A stretch of 18,444 nucleotides of DNA from Bacteroidota bacterium (GTDB lineage Bacteria > Bacteroidota > Bacteroidia > Chitinophagales > Chitinophagaceae), in NCBI GenBank assembly GCA_029778965.1, contig JAKPBL010000242.1, positions 1-18,444 of the forward strand, written 5' to 3'. The position numbers and the translations under genes were made by a program. The notes beneath the pieces are model-generated. The model did not search any database. It was given only the letters and a program-made list of their open reading frames with translations, and was not told the DNA's origin. This document shows, one piece after another, positions 13,006 through 18,444 of the stretch (the first letter of the stretch is position 1; each line of letters begins with the position of its first letter).

Positions 13006-15204
13006 ATGAACAAACTGTTATCGATCCTTTTTTGCCTGCTTTTCGGCCTTTCTGCCGGTGCTCAGAATGCCGCGCCCCGCTATTCGATCGATCGGGGTCG
13101 GGTGATCTTCCATGAAAATATCGACAAGGAACAAAAAAAGCTGTACCAGCAGCCGGGCTCTTTCATCAAGGGATATATCCCCCTGTCGAAAGACGAGGCG
13201 TTCAACAGCCAGGTGCACTATGCCGTGATAGACCAGGTGGACGAGATGCAGATGGAGATCGAACTTGATACCCTGCTGAAAGACAATGAGAAAAAGAAAT
13301 ACCTGAAAGGGCTGGAAATACTGGTAAAACAGATCGGAACGAGTACCCGCAGCCGTACCTATTCTGCCTCTCTCGCGCCTGTAATGGTACGGAGTTTCGC
13401 TGCAGCCATGGCCCTCGACCGCCAGAATAAAGGCATCGACCCGATCGTGGCGGGGCAGTCGTACTGGGTGGGTAAGAACCTGGTAGATTGCTTTTCCTAT
13501 CCCGAGAACCGGGGTGTGCCGGCCAGCAAGCAGCTCCTTTCGCTCAAATACCTCGAGTTGTATCCCGAAAAGACCATGGTTTTTTTACGGTCGAACAGCT
13601 CCTATCCCAAACGCGACAGCCTGATCGCGGCCGAGGCACGGCGCGACCCGCGGAAAGTATATGATTTCGCCCAGGGCAACGATGCCATGGCGCGGTATAT
13701 CCGCATCCATCCCGACCCGGTGGTGAAAGTGATTGCGGAAATGGCCACCAGCCGCAGCGGCCAGTTGTATTTCCCGTTTATCGACGAGATCTACCGCGGC
13801 AGGATCAGCTTCGACGACATTGATAAGGTCAAAGACAACGACCTCGAATATTATCGCCTGATGGTGAAAGTGCGCATGCAGCATACCGCCCGCATGATCC
13901 AGAAAGACACGCCGATGGAACGCAAGGCGCTGGTGGAGCGGATGGAGAACAAAGCAAGACAGTTTTACATCAGCCAGATCAACGGCCTGCACAACTCGCC
14001 CGACCCGGTGCGTTTCAAAGTGCTGGAGCCCCTGCAGCCCCAGGAGCTGTATTATCTCTGCGTACTGGGCGAGGATGAGATATACACCTCGAGTTACCGC
14101 GGTGTTTTCAAACGCATCATTCAAAAGCTGAAAGGAACACCCACCGACAGCCTGTTCATGACCATGAACTTCGATTATTTCAGGAAGTTCATCAAAATGG
14201 CGGCTGCTTACAACGAGCTCGACACCCTGCTGAAACTGATGCCCGACAGCAATGCGACTGTGCTGATGAAATCGTTCATGTTCGGGCTGGAAAGAACTAC
14301 CACCCTGAAGAATGTAGAAGACGCGGTCGACGTGGCCGACGCTTACAGCAGCATTTTTGAGAAGAACAAGGCGCTGGCGGCCAATATGCTGGAAGAAGCC
14401 CGGCAGAACTATAACCGCTGCCAGCAGAACGGCGACGCCAACGGCCAGAAGGTTTATTTTATAGAGAAGTCCCTTTTTGAATCGGCCGACTCTACCAATA
14501 AAATGGATGTATCGAAAGTGTTGGGCATACCGCCCGTATTTGATGTGCCGTTCGACCGGCTGGTCGACACCGCCGGGCGCGTGGTGCAGCAGGTATTCTT
14601 TTATGGTGATGAAGACAAAGACGGGCAGGCCTCCTATGCCAACTTTATGACCCTGTTCCGCAATAAGGCCGACTGGACCATCACGGAAAATCCCGATTAC
14701 GTTACCATCAAAAGTAAGCAGGGTAAGCCTGTATGGATCTTCGCCAACAAACCGTTGTATGGCGAAAACGATCCCGATGCGAAGGCGCAGCAAAAACTGC
14801 GGGCCTACCTCGATGAGAAGGGCCTGGAGCCAACCATCTTTATCCACCGCGGGCACAGCTATCATGTGAAATCATCGCTGGAGCAGATCACTCCCTCGGC
14901 CAGGATCGTCATACTCGGCAGTTGCGGCGGTTATAATAACCTGAATGAAGTGTTGTCGATCAGTCCCGATGCGCACATCATTTCGTCGAAGCAGATCGGA
15001 ACGCGCACCGTGAACGAACCCATTCTCAATGCCATCAATACCGACCTGCGCAATGGCCGGCCGGTGGAATGGATACCGATATGGACCGAGCTCGGCAAGC
15101 AGTTCACCGGTGAAGCCAAAGAACGGTTTGACGACTATATTCCGCCGTACAAAAACCTCGGTGCGATCTTCATTAAAGCCTATCGCGGGGTCGACGAGCA
15201 GTGA
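13006..15204 (+). CDS. Large secreted protein with a C-terminal caspase/CHAT-like (clan CD) signature
   Basis: From ATG 13006 this is a 732-residue protein with a signal peptide (MNKLLSILFCLLFGLSAGAQ). An earlier in-frame ATG (12958) lies inside the promoter and is rejected. I do not recognise the bulk, which is mostly helical with charged segments. Near the C-terminus a hydrophobic strand ends in HRGHSYH (H614, H617, H620), and the next predicted strand runs into ILGSCGGY (C640). After that comes AHIISSKQIGTRTVNEP. A strand ending in His-Gly and the following strand ending in a Cys is the arrangement of clan CD cysteine peptidases and CHAT domains. The His-to-Cys distance (23-26 residues) is shorter than in most of them. 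Activity as a protease is therefore a hypothesis. An ABC exporter gene follows after 30 nt. Confidence 0.6.
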   Translation: MNKLLSILFCLLFGLSAGAQNAAPRYSIDRGRVIFHENIDKEQKKLYQQPGSFIKGYIPLSKDEAFNSQVHYAVIDQVDEMQMEIELDTLLKDNEKKKYLKGLEILVKQIGTSTRSRTYSASLAPVMVRSFAAAMALDRQNKGIDPIVAGQSYWVGKNLVDCFSYPENRGVPASKQLLSLKYLELYPEKTMVFLRSNSSYPKRDSLIAAEARRDPRKVYDFAQGNDAMARYIRIHPDPVVKVIAEMATSRSGQLYFPFIDEIYRGRISFDDIDKVKDNDLEYYRLMVKVRMQHTARMIQKDTPMERKALVERMENKARQFYISQINGLHNSPDPVRFKVLEPLQPQELYYLCVLGEDEIYTSSYRGVFKRIIQKLKGTPTDSLFMTMNFDYFRKFIKMAAAYNELDTLLKLMPDSNATVLMKSFMFGLERTTTLKNVEDAVDVADAYSSIFEKNKALAANMLEEARQNYNRCQQNGDANGQKVYFIEKSLFESADSTNKMDVSKVLGIPPVFDVPFDRLVDTAGRVVQQVFFYGDEDKDGQASYANFMTLFRNKADWTITENPDYVTIKSKQGKPVWIFANKPLYGENDPDAKAQQKLRAYLDEKGLEPTIFIHRGHSYHVKSSLEQITPSARIVILGSCGGYNNLNEVLSISPDAHIISSKQIGTRTVNEPILNAINTDLRNGRPVEWIPIWTELGKQFTGEAKERFDDYIPPYKNLGAIFIKAYRGVDEQ

Positions 15205-15220
15205 TAGCTTCTTTCCTGCT

Positions 15221-15228
15221 TATATTTG
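15221..15228 (+). promoter_or_regulatory. Candidate -7 element before the ABC transporter gene
   Basis: TATATTTG matches TAnnTTTG but ends only 6 nt before the ATG at 15235, and no TTG is found 19 nt upstream. If used, the transcript would be nearly leaderless. Read-through from the preceding gene is an alternative. Confidence 0.35.
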
Positions 15229-15234
15229 CCGTTT

Positions 15235-17013
15235 ATGAGCGGCGAAAAGAAGAAGATTTTTGATACGGCCCTGTTGCGGCGGGTATTTGCGCTGGCAAGG
15301 CCTTACCGGAAAAGGGTTTTCCTGTCGCTCGGCCTTGCCATTGCACTGGCCCTGCTAACGCCCCTGCGGCCCTGGCTGATCCAGATAACGGTTAACCGGT
15401 ATATAAAAAACGGGCTGATCGACTGGGTATGGCGCATCACCCTGATCCAGTTGGGGATACTGCTGGTCGAAACGGCTTGTCGTTTTTTGTTCTCGTTCAT
15501 TACCGCCTGGCTGGGACAAACCGTGGTGAAAGACCTGCGGGTAACGGTATTCAACCGCGTGTTGCGGCTAAATCTTTCGCAGTTCGATAAAACTCCCATT
15601 GGCACACTGACCACCCGCACCATCAATGACATCGAATCGATCAATGAGATCTTTTCCGACGGATTGATCCCTATCATAGCCGACCTGCTTTCGATCATTT
15701 CCATTTTGGTGGTGATGTTCGTGACCGACTGGAAACTGTCATTGATTTGCCTGGCGCCTTTCCCGATACTGATCGTTGCCACCTATGTATTCAAAGAATC
15801 GGTGAACAAGTCGTTCATCAAGGTGCGGAACGCGGTGGCCGCCCTGAATGCCTTTGTGCAGGAGCACCTGACTGGCATCCAGGTAGTGCAGGCCTTTGCC
15901 GCCGAAGGGCGGGAGTATGCGAAGTTCCGGGCCATCAACAGAGAGCACCGCAATGCGAATATCCGGGCCATTTTTGCCTATTCGGTATTTTTTCCCGTGG
16001 TGGAAATTGTGCTGGCGGTGGCGTCTGCCATACTGGTATGGTGGGGGGCTACCGTGGCGATGCAGTTGCCAGCCGACGAGGCAAGCGCCATGACCGGTAA
16101 GATGATCGCCTTTATTCTTTACCTGAACCTGCTGTTCAGGCCGCTGCGCGTGATCGCCGATAAGTTTAATATTCTGCAGATGGGCATGGTGGCCAGCGAG
16201 CGTGTATTCAAAGTGGTGGACAACGACGACTTCATCAAAAATGAAGGTAGTTTTGCCCCCGAAAAAGTGCAGGGAAAGATAGCATTCGACCATGTGTTCT
16301 TTGCGTATGCAGATGATCGTTATGTGCTGCGCGATATCGATTTCACGGTGGAACCGGGTGAGACCGTGGCCCTGGTAGGGCATACCGGCAGCGGTAAAAC
16401 CTCCATCATCAGCCTGCTCAACAGGCTGTACCACATTCAAAAAGGAGAGATCAGGATCGACGGAGTGAGTATCGACGACTATACGCTGGCGGCCCTGCGA
16501 AGGCAAACCGGCGTAGTGCTGCAGGATGTATTTCTTTTTTCCGGCTCCATACTCGACAATATTACCCTGCGCAACCCGTCTATCGGCCGGCAGCAGGTGG
16601 AAGCTGCCGCCCGGCTGATAGGCATGCACGATTTTATTATGCAGTTGCCGGGAGGCTATGATTATAAGGTCATGGAGCGGGGCGCCACTTTGTCGCTCGG
16701 ACAGCGGCAGTTGCTGTCGTTCATCCGCGCGTTGTTGTATGATCCTTCGATCCTGATTCTCGACGAGGCAACATCCAGCGTAGATACCGAAAGCGAGAAG
16801 CTGATCCAGCATGCGATCGACACCCTGATCGCCGGCCGTACCGCCATTGTCATTGCCCACCGGCTGAGCACCATCCGCAAAGCCGATAAGATCATTGTGC
16901 TTGAAAAAGGCCTGATCCGGGAAATGGGAACCCATGAGGAACTGCTGGCGCGAAGGGGGTACTATTATGAGCTGGTGGAAAGCCAGTTTCAAAGCGCGGA
17001 AGCGCGGGCCTGA
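15235..17013 (+). CDS. ABC exporter, fused permease and ATPase (MsbA/lipid or drug exporter type)
   Basis: From ATG 15235 this is a 592-residue half-transporter of normal length. A TTG at 15226 is in frame but lies inside a candidate -7 box. Six membrane helices (about residues 28-310) form the type IV exporter permease. The ATPase domain (about 345-590) has Walker A GHTGSGKT (382-389), the Q-loop at Q430, the signature LSLGQ (486-490), Walker B ILILDE (506-511) and the H-loop H542 in AHRLST. All catalytic residues are present. It should work as a homodimer in the inner membrane, exporting lipids, drugs or peptides. The substrate is unknown. It follows the clan CD-like gene by 30 nt. Confidence 0.93.
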   Translation: MSGEKKKIFDTALLRRVFALARPYRKRVFLSLGLAIALALLTPLRPWLIQITVNRYIKNGLIDWVWRITLIQLGILLVETACRFLFSFITAWLGQTVVKDLRVTVFNRVLRLNLSQFDKTPIGTLTTRTINDIESINEIFSDGLIPIIADLLSIISILVVMFVTDWKLSLICLAPFPILIVATYVFKESVNKSFIKVRNAVAALNAFVQEHLTGIQVVQAFAAEGREYAKFRAINREHRNANIRAIFAYSVFFPVVEIVLAVASAILVWWGATVAMQLPADEASAMTGKMIAFILYLNLLFRPLRVIADKFNILQMGMVASERVFKVVDNDDFIKNEGSFAPEKVQGKIAFDHVFFAYADDRYVLRDIDFTVEPGETVALVGHTGSGKTSIISLLNRLYHIQKGEIRIDGVSIDDYTLAALRRQTGVVLQDVFLFSGSILDNITLRNPSIGRQQVEAAARLIGMHDFIMQLPGGYDYKVMERGATLSLGQRQLLSFIRALLYDPSILILDEATSSVDTESEKLIQHAIDTLIAGRTAIVIAHRLSTIRKADKIIVLEKGLIREMGTHEELLARRGYYYELVESQFQSAEARA

Positions 17014-17130
17014 CGCCATCGAATTATGAATATATTTAATGTATTGCACGGCCTGTCTTTTTCCTGTATTTTTTCGGTAAAACAGGGGTCAACAATTCGG
17101 TAATCGGCGGTGCAATTAGTTGCTTTCACC

Positions 17131-17138
17131 TATCTTTG
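17131..17138 (+). promoter_or_regulatory. -7 promoter element of the atp genes
   Basis: TATCTTTG matches TAnnTTTG and ends 19 nt before the preferred atpB ATG at 17158. No TTG is seen at the usual -33 distance. The position argues against the in-frame GTG at 17110, which would lie upstream of the transcript start. Confidence 0.5.
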
Positions 17139-17157
17139 CGCAAAATTTACAACCTGC

Positions 17158-18267
17158 ATGGCGGCAAAAAGCTTGAAATCTTTACTGGTAGCGGTTTTCA
17201 GCCTTGTTTTACTGGGTTTTGGCGGTTCGGTGAAAGCCCAGGAAGGGCATAAGGCCGGGCATGAGAGCGAGGCCGAGGCCGAATTCGATGCCGGCCAGGC
17301 TATTTTGCACCATATTGCCGATTCGCACGAGTGGCATTTTTTCAGCCACGGCGACAATCATTTTACCCTGCCCCTGCCGGTGATTTTGTATTCTCCCCAG
17401 CGCGGATTGAGCGTTTTTTCTTCTTCCCGTTTCCACCATGGCGAGGAAGTGTATAACGGGTATAAGAACGAGCACGATCATATTGTAGCGGTGAATGAGG
17501 CCGGCCAGGAAGACCCTGCCGTGAAGGTGTACGACCTGTCGATCACCAAGAATGTGGCCCAGATGCTGCTCGGCGGCCTGTTGCTGATCATAATCATGAA
17601 CAGCGTGGCCGGTAAATACAAGCAGCACGGCGCAGGCAAGGCACCCAGCGGGCTGCAGAACGCCATCGAGCCGGTGATCACTTTTATACGCGACGATGTG
17701 GCCCGGCCCAACCTGGGGCATAAATACCAGAAATACCTCCCTTACCTGTTGACGGTATTCTTCTTCATTCTTATCAATAGCATGATCGGCCTGTTTCCGG
17801 GGTCTGCCAACGTAACCGGCAATATTGCCTTTACGGCGTTATTGGCGCTGGTTTCTTTTGTGGTGATCCTGTTCAGCACGAACGGGCATTTCTGGGGGCA
17901 TATATTCTGGCCTCCGGGTGTGCCCCTGCTGGTGAAGCTGATCCTGATCCCCGTGGAGCTGCTGAGTATTTTCATTAAGCCCGCCGCCCTGATGATCCGT
18001 TTGTTCGCGAACATGACGGCCGGTCACATTGTGATCCTGAGCTTTGTGTCGCTGATCTTTATCTTCGGTAATATGAGTACCGCGGCCGGCTGGGGTTTCT
18101 CGCCCGTGTCGATGGCCTTCGCGGTGTTTATTTATGTGATCGAAATACTGGTGGCATTCATCCAGGCCTTTATCTTCACCAACCTGACGGCGGTATTCAT
18201 CGGCCAGGCTTTCGAAGGAGAGCATGCGCACGAGGAGGCCCACGGTCATACAGCCCAAGCACATTAA
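17158..18267 (+). CDS. atpB: ATP synthase F0 subunit a
   Basis: This is a 369-residue subunit a of F-type ATP synthase, the membrane stator that provides the proton half-channels next to the c-ring. The essential Arg is R281 in LMIRLFANMTAGH, within the conserved helix after PVELLSIFIKPA. Unlike the ~270-residue enterobacterial form, it has an N-terminal signal peptide (ending GSVKAQ) and a long His- and Glu-rich extracytoplasmic extension before the first helix, a layout I know from Bacteroidota. The C-terminus is also His-rich (EHAHEEAHGHTAQAH). The c-subunit gene follows after 30 nt, so this begins the F0 part of an atp operon. Confidence 0.95.
   Translation: MAAKSLKSLLVAVFSLVLLGFGGSVKAQEGHKAGHESEAEAEFDAGQAILHHIADSHEWHFFSHGDNHFTLPLPVILYSPQRGLSVFSSSRFHHGEEVYNGYKNEHDHIVAVNEAGQEDPAVKVYDLSITKNVAQMLLGGLLLIIIMNSVAGKYKQHGAGKAPSGLQNAIEPVITFIRDDVARPNLGHKYQKYLPYLLTVFFFILINSMIGLFPGSANVTGNIAFTALLALVSFVVILFSTNGHFWGHIFWPPGVPLLVKLILIPVELLSIFIKPAALMIRLFANMTAGHIVILSFVSLIFIFGNMSTAAGWGFSPVSMAFAVFIYVIEILVAFIQAFIFTNLTAVFIGQAFEGEHAHEEAHGHTAQAH

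Positions 18268-18444
<177 letters not shown>

Noticed and set aside
13585..14865. A 426-codon open frame on the minus strand opposite the clan CD-like gene
   Set aside because: It is fully antisense to a gene with a clear signal peptide, promoter and fold signature. Its translation is rich in His, Gln and Val in the way antisense frames of GC-rich genes are, with no recognisable domain.
15739..17049. A 436-codon open frame on the minus strand opposite the ABC transporter
   Set aside because: The plus strand encodes a complete ABC exporter with all motifs. The antisense translation has no domain or signal, and its length follows from codon bias.
17063..17086. A hairpin (CCTGT...ACAGG, with T and A tracts inside) after the ABC transporter gene
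   Set aside because: It has a bulged, AT-rich stem and no T-run directly after it, so I do not call it a terminator, though it may weakly fold in the 144-nt gap before atpB.

Overview
This window looks chromosomal and comes from a member of the Bacteroidota, most likely Chitinophagaceae or a close relative. That placement is inferred from Bacteroidota-type promoters (TAnnTTTG, in places with TTG 19 nt upstream), a Porin P/O outer-membrane protein, a signal-peptide-bearing long ATP synthase subunit a, an ECF sigma operon with a VPxGYF membrane protein, and GC-rich coding sequence with AT-rich leaders. No rRNA, tRNA, CRISPR array, insertion sequence or phage gene was seen. Genes are cut at both ends (rodA on the left, atpE on the right).

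Layout: (1) 2-1449, plus strand: the end of rodA, overlapping by one base a metallo-beta-lactamase-fold hydrolase. (2) 6208-1474, minus strand: a tightly spaced run of rfbA, galE, a transketolase C-terminal-half subunit, an ECF sigma factor, a one-TM putative anti-sigma protein and a small Spy/CpxP-like secreted protein. (3) 6294-8006, minus strand: a DUF47 (PhoU-like) protein followed by a PiT phosphate transporter. Divergent from them are a Porin P/O outer-membrane protein (8145-9452) and a DUF5690-type multi-pass membrane protein (to 10878). (4) 11026-10892: a 34-bp inverted repeat with a 67-nt loop, between convergent genes. (5) 12858-11108, minus strand: a PhoB-like response regulator and a PhoR-like histidine kinase. 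(6) 13006-17013, plus strand: a large secreted protein with a C-terminal caspase/CHAT-like His...Cys signature, then an ABC exporter. (7) 17158 to the end: atpB and the start of atpE.

The main finding is a regulatory link. An 11-bp-period direct repeat, roughly TTMAYM-ATTYC-TTAAYM, occurs upstream of the porin (8067-8083), the DUF5690 gene (9485-9501) and the response-regulator gene (12930-12914). In each case it is in the sense orientation and ends 31-32 nt before a TAnnTTTG -7 box. Two further copies overlap a start codon (8129-8145) and the response-regulator promoter (12858-12874). The first two of these promoters lack a -33 TTG, which fits activator dependence. I infer that this is the Pho box of this lineage, read by the PhoB-like regulator in the same window, and that the DUF5690 protein belongs to the phosphate-starvation response. 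The DUF5690 gene also has a terminator-like hairpin and T-tract in its leader, which argues for a start at 9634 and suggests attenuation.
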